The notes beneath the pieces were generated by a model, which saw only the letters and a list, made by a program, of their open reading frames with translations, did not search any database and was not told the origin of the DNA. A stretch of 64,000 nucleotides of DNA from Lunularia cruciata (taxonomy: Eukaryota; Streptophyta; Marchantiopsida; Lunulariales; Lunulariaceae), in the NCBI GenBank assembly GCA_948567375.1, contig OX419757.1, positions 64,418,001 to 64,482,000 of the forward strand, in the 5' to 3' direction. Within the stretch, counting starts at the first letter, position 1, and every line of letters begins with the position of its first letter. Shown here piece after piece: positions 37,162 through 48,677 of this stretch. The position numbers and the translations under genes were made by a program.

Positions 37162-37411
37162 ATCACGCGTCTTGCCACACGACTTGAATCTTTCTTTCTT
37201 GCCGGTTTCCACATATATTTCCCACCCCTACTTTTGTCCCCGTGACGGGATAGCTCCGAACTCCCCCGCACTATAGTTACCCACCCACCAAGGGCCCACA
37301 GTCTTCTTGTACAGTATAACAGCTTCTGCAATCTGCTCGTGGGGCTTCCAAATCCGTTCGATTCACCATCGATTGCTTCAATCATTGAAACGAGATACTC
37401 TTATTTGCTTC

Positions 37412-37429
37412 TACGCGGTTGCCTTTTTC
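37412..37429 (+). mobile_element. Ultra-short tail insertion (about 18 bp) with 12-bp target duplication
   Basis: Only the last 18 bases of the element (tacgcggttgcctttttc) sit between perfect direct repeats CTTATTTGCTTC (37400-37411 and 37430-37441). The repeats define the exact 3' terminus of the family. Confidence 0.75.
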
Positions 37430-37451
37430 CTTATTTGCTTCTTTTAAATCT

Positions 37452-37555
37452 GTAGACTCTATTGGTGCTTAGTTCCATTTTACCATTTTGTCTCCCTTGT
37501 ACGGTTCGATGGGTCTTCCCATCCTTGGTGTTTTCTACGCGGTCGATCTTTTACT
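37452..37555 (+). mobile_element. Tail-only insertion (about 104 bp)
   Basis: Runs from gtagactctattggtgcttag through the tail to ctacgcggtcgatc. It is flanked by TTTTAAATCT (37442-37451) and TTTTAGATCT (37556-37565), a 9/10 repeat. It lies directly beside the 18-bp insertion. Confidence 0.6.
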
Positions 37556-37943
37556 TTTTAGATCTTACTCCGAAAGCTTAGCTTTCCTCTGCAATCGCCC
37601 CGCAGTCACCTCGTAGTCATCACTCCCTCGACATCCTTTTAACGGCCCGATGTCCAGCTAGATTCGATGGTCGAGTGTGAACGGGCAACCATAAACTTCG
37701 CGTGTTCGACCTCCTCAATTGTAGTTCATGGACGAAAACTGGAAACTTAGAGTAACAACATTCACCGATCTTCAGTCCCCCAGCTTCCCTGATTGTAGTC
37801 AACCCGTTTTGGTTCCGACTATAGGCTGTCAAGAAATGAACATGGAATTTGCTAAGAGAGAGTTTAGTCGTGAAAACCCGAGTCAAAATACCTTGAATTG
37901 TCATTTCAAGTTTAACAAGCTTTATTAGTTGTTTCTAAGAGGG

Positions 37944-40900
37944 GATGAAGGATGGGAAGAAGACCCCATCAAGCCGTACAAGGAAGAGATGAAAAAGGGA
38001 AAATAGGGCTAAGCCCCAATAGAGTCCATATGAGAAATCTGCATACTGCACCTAAGATATCCGACCTATGCAAGTCTTGTGGTCTACAAACAACTGGAGC
38101 ATCTGAAGAAGCATCACCTAGTGTGATTGCTCTCCTATGGACTGCACTCTGTTGAGCAATAGACACACGTTGTCTAAAATATGCTACAAAGTGTGGGAGT
38201 GAGAGTGGTACCCCTGGTGCCTAACATGATAAGCTCTTGTGAAATCCTTGACGAATGTGTCGAATGTTATGTCCATCGCTCCATATAACTCCAAGGCTAG
38301 AGGAACAAAGAGGTGACCTCGTTGCATGCCCTATACTTGGAGACTTTGTGACCTGTTGTTGGGCTCGCCGCCCATCTAGGGAGATGGGTAATCACTCCCT
38401 CCAAATTGTATCTAGCGTAAGGTCTGTAACCATGACATCCGCTATAGTCACCTGATCATCTTGGACCAAGTACAAGTCTGCCTTGACATATGTCGTTTGC
38501 AAAGCATACGAGCGTTCCCTCCAAGTCAAGCATCCACTCTCACGTGCCATAACAAACACTATGTCCCTAATAGCATCATGGGTAGCTATCCTTTGTCCTC
38601 CAAAAGGACATCGTGTCATATGGACCGTTGCTGCATCAAATGTAGAACCACATTCACAAGTGAGTAATAAAGATGTAGATAGGTGGACCAAACCTAAGTG
38701 AAACCTCATCACTATAGAGAAAGTAGTGGGTGCGAGTCGGAATGCCTTAATGCACGGTCGAGCTAGGATCCAAGAGCTTGCATCCTTGCTGGAGCAAGAG
38801 CGAAGATGTGCTCTAGTAGCTTGAGGAATGGACGAGTCAACTAAGAGAGAATGTAGCGTAGGCTCACACTGTCACTCCATCAAGGAAGACTGTAAACCTT
38901 TAGTCCAATCTGACGATAGTGAAGCAAAAGATAAAAATTCCTCTTGTGCCCATGGAGATAGACTATCTCTCATCAACCGCAATAACATCTGGAGAGAAAA
39001 GGATCCCTCCTCCACATCTATCACATAAGTCTCCAAGACCGGCCTATCAACAACCACAAAACAAGAGGAAAGTAGGGGTGCCGACAAATTACCCAAAAAT
39101 GCTATAAATGCAATCTCCTCCATAGATAGCAAGCCAATTCCTCCACATGAGATTGGCAGAGCCGTTTGTATATGTGCCAAATCCCCTGTCACACACTCAA
39201 ATGTCCATTGTCCAATAATATCACCAAAGACTCCCATAATCCTCTTATCAAAGGCTCTCAAACGTGATAGGAAGGACGAGGAAGGAGGAACTATACGGAT
39301 GAGGTAGGATGATCGACGAGCAATACTAGAGGAGAGTATACCAAATGCCACCTATGGATCTCCTAATAATGAAAGGTCATCTACATGCAGAATATCCTTT
39401 GCAAGGGTAACGTCTAAGAAGCATGTGACAAAATCCTTGGATCCTATTGGCACTCCAAGACCAAGAACACGTAGTACATCTATAGATGTGATACACCCCT
39501 TTGGAAGCTCAAGGTGGGGAGGAATACCTAAAGGGGACCATGCCCTACAATTTGACACCTTGACTCTGAAGCCTAATAGATGTACATCGGTAGTCAAGTG
39601 GTCAAAGACCTGGCTAATCTGATCTATATGGCCACAATGTATGTATCATATGCCAATGAGAGAAATACACAACATGGCATGGCCAAAGTAATAGATAAAA
39701 GAGCACTAAAGTGAGCCAAGGTAAATAAAGCCCCCCCTAAAGGATCTCCTTGACGTGTACCCACATTTGACTCCAAGATAGTGACTCCTTCTTGTGAACC
39801 ACCGTGTTGATAGTAAAGGGAAGTAGAGCGCCATAAAAAGACTGCACAAAAGGAATAAGACTCACCAAGGATCCACCAACCTCCCTAAGCTCTCTAAATA
39901 TGGATGTCAATGAGACACTATTAAAAGCATTCTCAACATCCACCTATAAGATGACCCACTCCGGATGGATATCTAGGAGTGCCCTAATGCCTAAAGATAT
40001 AGCCTCACATCTTCCAAGTGTAGCTACTCCAAACTGATGTGGATTGAGGTGTTGTCAAAAGTGAGAATGATGTTGAAGGACAATGGTATGACTAACCAAA
40101 TGCAAAAAGATCTCTCCAATAGCAATCGGTCTAATGCCCCAGTGTCCTTCTCCATCACAAGAAGTCGACTAGCACCTAACACCCTACTAACAAACATAGG
40201 AATGTCTCCTCTCACTACTACTACAGCCACTTCAAACAACTCGATAAAACCACTAGAAGGATCATAGCCTGAAAGCAATCTCTAAGGTGCTCATAAACCA
40301 TCCCTAACAAGCCTCTTGAGGAAAGGCGAGAGGTGGTGCACAATGCTTGTGCAAAATGTGACCTATCAAGACAAAAAGGCTGCTTAGGCTGATAATCTAA
40401 GACTCTAGTGGTAGTGCCTCTACTACTATAGGATGTAGTGAGCATAGGGAAGAGATAGTCTCATCAATAAGACTTGCCATAGACAAAGGGTGTAGCACTT
40501 GTGTTGCTTTACTAACCTCTCCTACTTGACCCAATGTCCTACACTAATGTAATCAAGTGGACTTTGTGGTATCTTGTGGTGAAACTTGTCTCCTAAAATG
40601 TGTAGCCCTAACATACTCCTCTTGAAGGGCCGCCTCATCCCCCACTCAAAATTGGCAAAATCTAGCAGCCGCCTCTCTATGCCCCGCACATCCTCCTCTA
40701 GCAAACCAAAAACACCATCAAGGGAGTAAGAGGAATATGAACCATGCTAACTCATCCAAGGGATCACTTGCCAAATGATCAAGTGGTAGACTAAAAGCCT
40801 GTCTAGCCTCATCACAGGAGTGTGTAGGGTAGCCTATGGAATAGACGTGGACATGGAAAACTAGTCTCAAATAACCTCAAAATGCAACCAACCCGCTTGA

Positions 40901-41624
40901 GAAGCTAACCACTCCCACGACTTGATTGGCATCCTTGGAACAGTCAACGATGGAATAGAAAGAGCGTGCGTTATCTCGAGTGTCACTGCCTTCAATGTGG
41001 TTGCTCGTCTCACGTGGGATTCCCAAGTGGTCCAATCATAGTCCTTGTGCATCTTTCCCACATGGGTCTTTATCCCTTGTGAGGTAAGGCATCGGTGACA
41101 CACCGGGCATGGTGTATTTGGAGCCACTCTAAGCGACTCCACATGGAGAGGTGTAGCCATGGCTAACACAAAAATAATGATAGTAACACATGATGCTCCT
41201 CTCTATATCTCCCCATACCTGTAAAACCACAAACCCTCACATCCCAACTCAAATAAGGAAATAAAATCTCTCCAAAAACTATAAAGTCTAATACCCTAAA
41301 AACTATAAACTCTCATAATTTTCAATTCAAACCCATCTCCGAATTTTTCAAACTAAATTCCGATGGAACTTAATTATGAAAACCAAGAGATTAGAAATGA
41401 AATTCCTGACCCATCACTCTCAATGTGTAATGATCACTCTAAACCCTAAAAAACCTTATAACTTGTTTCTCAATTTTCCATCACCTAGGTACCAATGGAG
41501 TCGAAATCAAAAAATGAACAGAATCTACTATTCAATCGAGTGCTATATGCAAGAGAGCCCTTAGAAGGTATAGATATTTCCTCTCACATCTCTCCGTCTC
41601 CTCTCCCGTCTCCACACTCTCCCA
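37944..41624 (-). mobile_element. RLE-type non-LTR retrotransposon, copy C (decayed)
   Basis: Nearly full-length minus-strand copy. It keeps the intact start (MATPLHVESL at about 41160) and the N-terminal C2H2 finger, CPVC-x11-H-x4-H (41115-41050), which copy B has lost. The RT blocks (VDVENAFNSVS at 39943-39910; QFGVATLG region near 40020), LSLLGDP-UAG-VAFGILSS (39354) and the CECG knuckle with endonuclease (38712-38392) follow. The tail starts at 37944 and lacks the last 15 or so bases of the consensus 3' end. Many frameshifts make it inactive. Confidence 0.82.
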
Positions 41625-42077
41625 AACGTCCCCAAGTATCAAACTCACATTTCCAAAGAGAAATGTATGTTTCAGTTTCCCTTTGTGGTGAGAAATTGTA
41701 CTTAGCATGACGGTCCAGCAAGGAGGTTCTCATGGGGACGAAAGGTGTAAAGATTAATAACAACTTGGGAGGAACTGGTAAGGGTTTTCATTCTGAGTAA
41801 GTAGTCAAAGAAAAATTTAAGAAACGTAAGATTAATTTAGAGTCCTGAGTTCTCAATACATTACCTAATTTATTTTCTACAGAAACTACTATACTTAACA
41901 GATTATATACCATTAAAAAGTGCGCTCCATGTCCTCGAGTTCATATAAAAGACCCGTAACCACAGTCAAATCGGGAGTGTAAAATCATGTCAATCGCAGT
42001 TGTCAAAGCTTAGAATCACCCAAGATCAAACCCGAAGGCCCATGTTAATCCTAGCTTAACTTTCAATGCTACATCAA

Positions 42078-42112
42078 GCGTGATGGTGTTTTCTACGCGG
42101 TCGCCTTTTCTC
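42078..42112 (+). mobile_element. Tail-only mini-insertion (35 bp)
   Basis: Contains gtgttttctacgcggtcgcc at the 3' end of the family. It is flanked by a short CATCAA repeat (42072-42077 and 42113-42118), which is weak on its own. Confidence 0.5.
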
Positions 42113-42118
42113 CATCAA

Positions 42119-44162
42119 TCTTATATTAGAAGCATCAAATCTAACCATCTCCTCCGCCGTACTCTGTTCCGAGTTTCCGAAGGATCTTTGGAGCTCCACT
42201 CTTCCCATCGATGCAGTCGTTGTGAACATTTTACGCTTTTCCAAGTACCAATCTTAATTGCCATACTCGCCCAACTAGCGGTTATCAGTTTTGGATGTAG
42301 TGGTCATGTTGCTTTGATTTCTACATCCAACCAATTGTGAGATCTTGGTTGCAATGAACGAAGGATGACTCCTGGATTTCTTTGTTCTACATTCTCACCT
42401 CGAGATAAGACACCGTGGTCCCGCGGCTATTTCTGACTTCCAGCCCACGTTATCTTTACTCTCGAACATATGTAAGCCTTTCCACACCAAGTTGGTGTAC
42501 ACCTCAAGGTTGGTGTTGTCTACACCAACCATACAATTCAAACTTGACAAAAGGAAGCTTTTCCTTACTTTCTGACCGGCTCCTCGAAAAGGAAAGATGG
42601 CTGGATGGCAAATTTGTGTCGTGCTTCTGGATGTTTGCATCTTTGTTTGATTCTTTGAAAAAGTGCATGAGATCTCGATCGTCGGTCAAGCTCACGCTCC
42701 AAGCTCATACGTCTTTTGCTGGCATAATTGCATAGGACGGTGCATGCTCTCCAGGACCTGGTGAAGACATTGTCATAATGCTTGTTCATGGCCTACCGGC
42801 GATCTTGCATTTGAGAATCTTCGTAAAAGAGCGCAAATGTCAAATGTTTAACCCAAAGCTTCCGAAGCTTCAATCGCCTCAAGACTTTGTATGTTTACAG
42901 CATTTAATGGGTACTTTTTCATTGCAGTCAGTTGCAATAAACAATTTATCTACTATAAATTCACAGGCCCAGATACGTCGGACACTTCTTATAGAGATGA
43001 ATGCGTTTATTGGAGTGCATCTATAATTAATATTATTTATCTCTATATACGGGTATATTTGTACTAACGTGTAGGGAAATATGAACATATAGTCCTCGCG
43101 AAATCTAGTATCTTGTAAAGTCTTTTGACTGTCGATCACCGGTATGTTGTGAGTAATATTTGATGTGTTTCGGAATAACACTTGAAATTCCATTCTACCT
43201 ATCAATCATTGGTATGTTAGGGAACAACACCCGAACTGGACAAGAAACACAGTAATATGTGGAATGTGTTACGATATATGAAATTCCGTGAAACGATTGA
43301 AATGATAATGTCCACGTTTGGATAATCTATAATTTCTTATTAAATTTATTAATTTCTTCGTACTTAAATTTTTGCATTTATTCCGTCTCTTGTCTAGATT
43401 TTACCGTGCAGGAGAAAGCAATGAATTCTTATAAAAGAAAAGTCTATTTGAGTTGCTGCTCACCAATTATTTAACTTGACTTATGCTGAACATCAACTCA
43501 CTCTTGTACTTACTTTGACGAGAATAAAATAATCTTCCGGGGGTGCGATTGAATAATGCTTATATTTGAATTCGTATAAATTACTTTCCTTCTAGATATA
43601 ATGAAGTCTGATTAGAATGGATATAATTATTTACATTTTATTATTTATTTGTGAACATGAAACTATAACAATGGTCCACATAATTCACAGAAATTTTGGA
43701 AAATAGAAGATAACTACTCAATATACAATCAAAATCAAAAATGAAATGTTAATCATACTATCCAGAACTTTATGTTTACGATAGAAAAAGTAATAAATAC
43801 TTCAAACATCTATTCCGTTGTGAAATGGGCATTGATATACATTGGTAAAAAGGAGAATATTATTATATATATATATATATATATATATTCAAGAGGATTA
43901 TTTTTTGGTATAAATTATTATAAGTTCCATATACGATGCAATTTCTCGAAGAGGGAATATTTAAAAAAAATTAAACGAATAGCTAGCAAACTGAGTCGGA
44001 ACTCCGTAGATCTTTAACTATAAAGACACGCAGCGGGGCACTTGTTTATTTCACCTACTTTTAGAATATTATACAATGATGAATATAAATTTTATCACAA
44101 TGACACATTTATCATAAACTACTTGAGAGTTTACGATATTAAACCATAGAGATATTATTTCA
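42119..44162. other. Intergenic DNA
   Basis: The 42.1-42.9 kb part is more balanced in composition, with short frames on both strands and no nameable domain. From 42.9 kb on it is AT-rich and empty except for the AT microsatellite (43862-43888). Confidence 0.35.
43862..43888. repeat. AT dinucleotide microsatellite
   Basis: About 13 uninterrupted AT units in an AT-rich intergenic region. Confidence 0.9.
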
Positions 44163-44169
44163 TTTTCTT

Positions 44170-44221
44170 GCTTGATGGGTCTTCCCATCCTTCATTTTTC
44201 CTACGCGGTCGCCTTTTTCTC
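44170..44221 (+). mobile_element. Tail-only mini-insertion (52 bp) starting at hairpin 2
   Basis: Begins gcttgatgggtcttcccatcc and ends ctacgcggtcgccttttt. TTTTCTT flanks it (44163-44169 and 44222-44228). Confidence 0.65.
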
Positions 44222-44228
44222 TTTTCTT

Positions 44229-45651
44229 ATTGTCTAATTTACTTTGGACCATAGTATTTATTAGTTCATAAAAAAATATAGGTTGATTGAATATGGAGAA
44301 GAGTATTCATTCGGACTAATTAATATATATAATTCTGACATTCTAGATAGGATAAACACATTTATCATTCTTATATTACAGGAACTTAACTCCATCTTAC
44401 TCCATACACTTTATCCTAAAATTGTTGAGATTTTTTTGTAAATTTTACATCTTCTACATCTTATTTACGTCTCTCTCTCATCATAGAAATTAACTACTTT
44501 GAATTTTACTGGATACGTTTTATCCAAGACCGATGCAATTTTCTGATTAAGTTTTCCATCTTTTTGCTGTTGTAATCTAGACTAGCGAGATTTTTGATAT
44601 AGTTTTCTATCTTTTAATTATCTTATTTACTTCTTTTTTCTTAAAAACTTAGTTTTTCATTTGAAGAAATTGCTTTGCCACCTAATGTTATTATTGCCAC
44701 CCAAAGACCAACGGAGAGTGGCAACGCATGTGGTGACGGCCAGGGAAAAAGAGTGTGCAAGACCACATAATGGGTGGCAATAATTAAATGTCGATTGGTA
44801 ATGTCATTCCCCCAATTTATTTGATAACTTTATCCAAATCCTTTCTAGACTCTTGAATTTTTTAATCCTTTTGTTACCTTATGACCGTCTCTTCCATTGT
44901 ATGCTGAAACGCGTACGGAAACGAAGTCTGTTAGAGCTAGAGTCCAAGAGAAACTCCAAAAGGTTTTGGACGATATCCAGCCGTTCCTCGGTTCGTACAA
45001 ATCTTGTTACCGTACTCGGGGGACAACGTCAGGTGGATGGCAAAGTCCTCCAACCGCCGGTAAACACGTCATGGTCCTTTCTCCAAGTTGGCAGCTCCGC
45101 CAGTTCGGGAATCACCAGTGATTACTTAGTGTAGTTTGCTCGTCTCCTAATTTAGCTGGAGGTCGACGTGGATTCACGTGGGGATGTCTATATCATCGCA
45201 TTAGCGTGTCTTTAGGCACTTACCGTAGTCACTTGGTACTGTACCTTACCAGGTTCTTTGGCCAGTACCACATTCGCGGCAACGTGGTAATCAGCGGGAT
45301 TATCAATTCTATAATCAACGTAGTCTCTATGCGTATCCAGTACTGTGGTTACAGTGTTTCCAACAGCCAATAAATTAGGACACCCGTGCATGGCTACGCA
45401 GTATCTTTCCTTAGAAGTTTGTCTTTGCGTTCAAGGATCACTCGCCCAAAGAATAGGAGAATTAGGAATAGTAATTGACGAGACTTATGTATTGGCATGT
45501 AAGCTTCAACTTTTAATGCAATTACACATTAGTTCCGTTGTTCCAATCTTTGGTTACGACAGCAGTTTCAGTCGGTTTGGCCCCTCCATCGATGGACCAA
45601 GTAGGTATAAACGAGAGATATTACAAAAGCTAATTTAATTGACATTTTTCT
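44229..45651. other. Intergenic DNA
   Basis: Short frames at 44.85-45.6 kb lack domains. Nothing is supported. Confidence 0.35.
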
Positions 45652-46511
45652 TCGATGGAGCTATAATGTGAGCATACGTTGCATTTTTTCTTAGTTGACT
45701 TTGTCCATTCCTCAAGCTACAAAGCATATCTTCACTCTTGCTCCCACAAGGGTGCAGGCTCTTGGATCCTAGTTCGATCGTGCATTAGGGCATTCCGACT
45801 CGCACAAGCTACTTTCTCTACAGCGACAAGGCTTCGCTTAGGTTTGGTCCACCCATCTGCATCTTCATTACTCACTTGTGAGTGTGGTTCTACACTAGAT
45901 GAAGCAACGGTTCATATGACACGATGTCCTTTTGGAGGATAGAGGATAGAGGATAGCTACCCATGATGCTACTAGGGACATAGTGTTTGCTATGGCACGA
46001 GAGAATAAATACTTGGCTTGGAGGGAGCGTTCATATGCTTTGCAGACGACTGGTGACAATAGTATATGTCATGGTTAAGGACCACACAAGGGATACAATT
46101 TTGGAGGTAGTGATTATCCTTCCCTTGCATGAGCGGCAAGTGCAATAGGTCGCAAAGAGGTCTCCAAGTATAGGGGCATGCAGCAAGGTCATGTCTTTGT
46201 TCTTCTAGCCTTGGACTTATATGGAGCGATAAACACGGTGTTCAACACATTTGTTAGTGAGTGCACGAGAGCTTATCATGTTAGGCGCCAAGGGGTACCA
46301 CTCTCACTCTCATACTTTGTAGCATATTTTAGATAGCATGTGTCCATTGCTCTAGAGAGGGCAGTGGCTGGTGCAATCCAGAGGAGAGCAATCGTACTAA
46401 GTGATGCTTCTTCAGATGCTCCAAATGTTTGTAGACCACACGACTTGCGTATCTCTCCCTTGTATGGCTTGATGGGGTCGTCAGATACTTCAGTTTTTCT
46501 ATGTGGTTGCC
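45652..46511 (+). mobile_element. 5'-truncated retrotransposon copy D
   Basis: Matches copy B from about 23430 to its tail. It contains the LRLGLVHPSASSLLTCECGSTLDEATVHMTRCPFGG knuckle region and a broken endonuclease, with an internal deletion before the tail (tctctcccttgtatggcttgatgggg). It is useful because it keeps CGA codons (S-C-I-R-A-F-R-L) where copy B has TGA stops. Confidence 0.75.
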
Positions 46512-46899
46512 CTTGTTATATTTAATTGACATTACAGTAGTGGATTTCAATGAGACTTTTATAGACTTTAGTAATAAAATTAAATTATGTTTTACTCTCT
46601 TTTAAAACGTAAAGGCATATGCTGAAATACTTATGCAGTTAGATTTTTTCTGATTATTTTGTAAAGAAGATTTAGTGAATTAATCTATGGATTTACTCAT
46701 GTTTTTTCAAATTCTCTTTATAGTATATCTTGCTAATGTTCATAAATCTAGGCCATTTCAATAAGGATGCACATACTTATCAAATCAAAACCTCTAGTGT
46801 ATCTTTCGTGGTTGAGTTGGATAATCTATAGAATCAAAACCTCTAATATATCTTCCGGCGATTGACTTGGATTCTTAAGTGATTATCTTTACATATATA

Positions 46900-48110
46900 A
46901 CTGCAAAACTTGAGTATTTGATTATCTTTATTATAAGAAAGAGGGGACTCCAACACTCTTCAATCAATAGTTGACATAAAAGGGATTCTATTTTGTTTGT
47001 CATGGCTAATTTCTTAGTTCTTTTGTCTTCTACTTGGGCCAAGTTAAATTTTATCTTTCATTCTTTGTGAATTTACACACCTTGTAGATCTTGTAGACTT
47101 GATCACGCAAGTCCTTGACTTATTGGTTAGTGAGCTTTATCTTTAGGTTTGAGAATCAAGATGTCAAAGTGGAAGATATGGTCTTCTTTAAGTATTCTGC
47201 TCATCTCTAACTTATAAAGAGGTATATAATATCTTTATCTATTTAGGTGCTTTATGTAGTTCTAGAATGTAAGTGGGTTCCAAGAATTTTATTTGATGTT
47301 TTTTAGATGCCCTTGTACAAAGGATATCCTTTATGAGAATGACTTTCCTCTCCTAGAAAATCTTTAGATGAGATTGCTATACTCTTTTTGTTGATTGACC
47401 CACTCACTTTATATCATTTAGCCATTCTCTGATCTTCTTATCACATTTCACATTTGAGAACTTAGATAGGACCATTGAATAAGGGACATATAACATAGGA
47501 TTTGGTATATAGACAAATACATTTATCAAAGTTTGATAAAAGGTTAGGCTTACTATCTATGGAGGATATGGTACAAGTATCAATTTGGATTGTTGTGCAT
47601 TCTAGGCACATTAGCTTTCCTCCTATTTTGTGGATGCTTATAGGCTAATTTAGAAAAGTATGAGATGGAAATGGAGGAGGGATTATTTTCTTTCCAAGTA
47701 TTGTTGCAACAAATGTGTTTTCTTCTACTTTCTTCTACCTATCCATTCCTTGTACTATTAGTACATACTCTTTTGTGGTTATTTTAGCAAGGGTATAAGC
47801 TCTCGGATCTTAGCTTTACCTTGCATTAAGTTATTTTAACATATATTAGTAATTTTTCCTATAATGATCAGGTTATGCCTAAGTTTAATCACCTATCTAT
47901 GTCTTTATTACTCAGTTGTGAAGGTGGTATTACCTTTGATGCCACAAGGGATAATACAATTCTTTGCCCTTTTGAAGAATAGAAGATAACCGCTCATGAT
48001 GCTATTAGAATTGCATGTTTTGAGAGCATCGGAGAGTGGATATTTCACTTGGAGTGAATGTTAGTGTACCTCTTTGTTGATATGCATTTAGAATTTATCT
48101 ATTTTGAACA
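46900..48110 (+). mobile_element. Very divergent, AT-enriched retrotransposon fragment E
   Basis: Aligns in order with copy B from about 22440 to 23830: catggct...ttagagctc, tgtagatc...gatca, aggtttgagaatcaagatgtcaaagtg, ctttagatga...tatactct and catgatgctattag...agagtggatatt. Identity is low and most changes run towards A or T. It may be an old methylation-decayed copy or a sister subfamily. No frame survives. Confidence 0.6.
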
Positions 48111-48580
48111 GTCCTAATTTTAGCCTCGGTTCGTTTTTTGGATGTATAATCACATTGCATGCACATAATATTTCTTTCTATCACTTTCAAGTCTAAAGGT
48201 CAACATGAATGAGACTTCAAGACTAAAATAAGGTCGTAATCGTCTGAAGGATAGTTTTGTCGTATAAGAAAATACTAATAAGAATTGGGCTCGCGTGAGA
48301 CATAAAAAATCATTAGGGGATTTTAATTAGAGAATTGACAGTGTCATTAGGGGAATGGAGAGAATTAATAATTTATTCTAGAATAAATTTGAATAAATAT
48401 GTGATTGTTGTAAAAGGACTTTTTTTCTGGTTTGAAATTAAATTTCATACTTTATTACATTATTTAATAAGTTTTGCCAGAAAATTTAAATTGAATAAAA
48501 AGAAATTAAAAAAACATCTTTAACTTTTATAATACACTTTTTCACACCTCCCTTAAAACCGAATTAAGACACCCAATTGT

Positions 48581-48668
48581 GAAATGCGACAGCGTAGGAA
48601 AAACGAAGGATGGGAAGACCTCATCAAGCCGTACAAGGGAGAGAAAAAAAGAAAACATGGGGCTAAGC
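48581..48668 (-). mobile_element. Tail-only mini-insertion (88 bp) starting at hairpin 1
   Basis: Minus-strand tail running from hairpin 1 (ggggcttagcccc) to the 3' end. A perfect 9-bp repeat CCCAATTGT flanks it (48572-48580 and 48669-48677); the repeat overlaps the CCCAA of the element, a microhomology. Confidence 0.75.
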
Positions 48669-48677
48669 CCCAATTGT

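Noticed and set aside
37068-37385. 105-codon minus-strand frame
   Set aside because: No recognisable domain; contains the 17-bp hairpin, which distorts the protein; no promoter or neighbour support.
42760-42900. Possible alpha/beta-hydrolase start (DIVIMLVHGL) as in liverwort hydrolase-NLR proteins
   Set aside because: Only ten residues match the idea and the following sequence does not continue the fold.
43862-43888. AT repeat as a replication origin or promoter
   Set aside because: A plain dinucleotide microsatellite; no supporting signals nearby.
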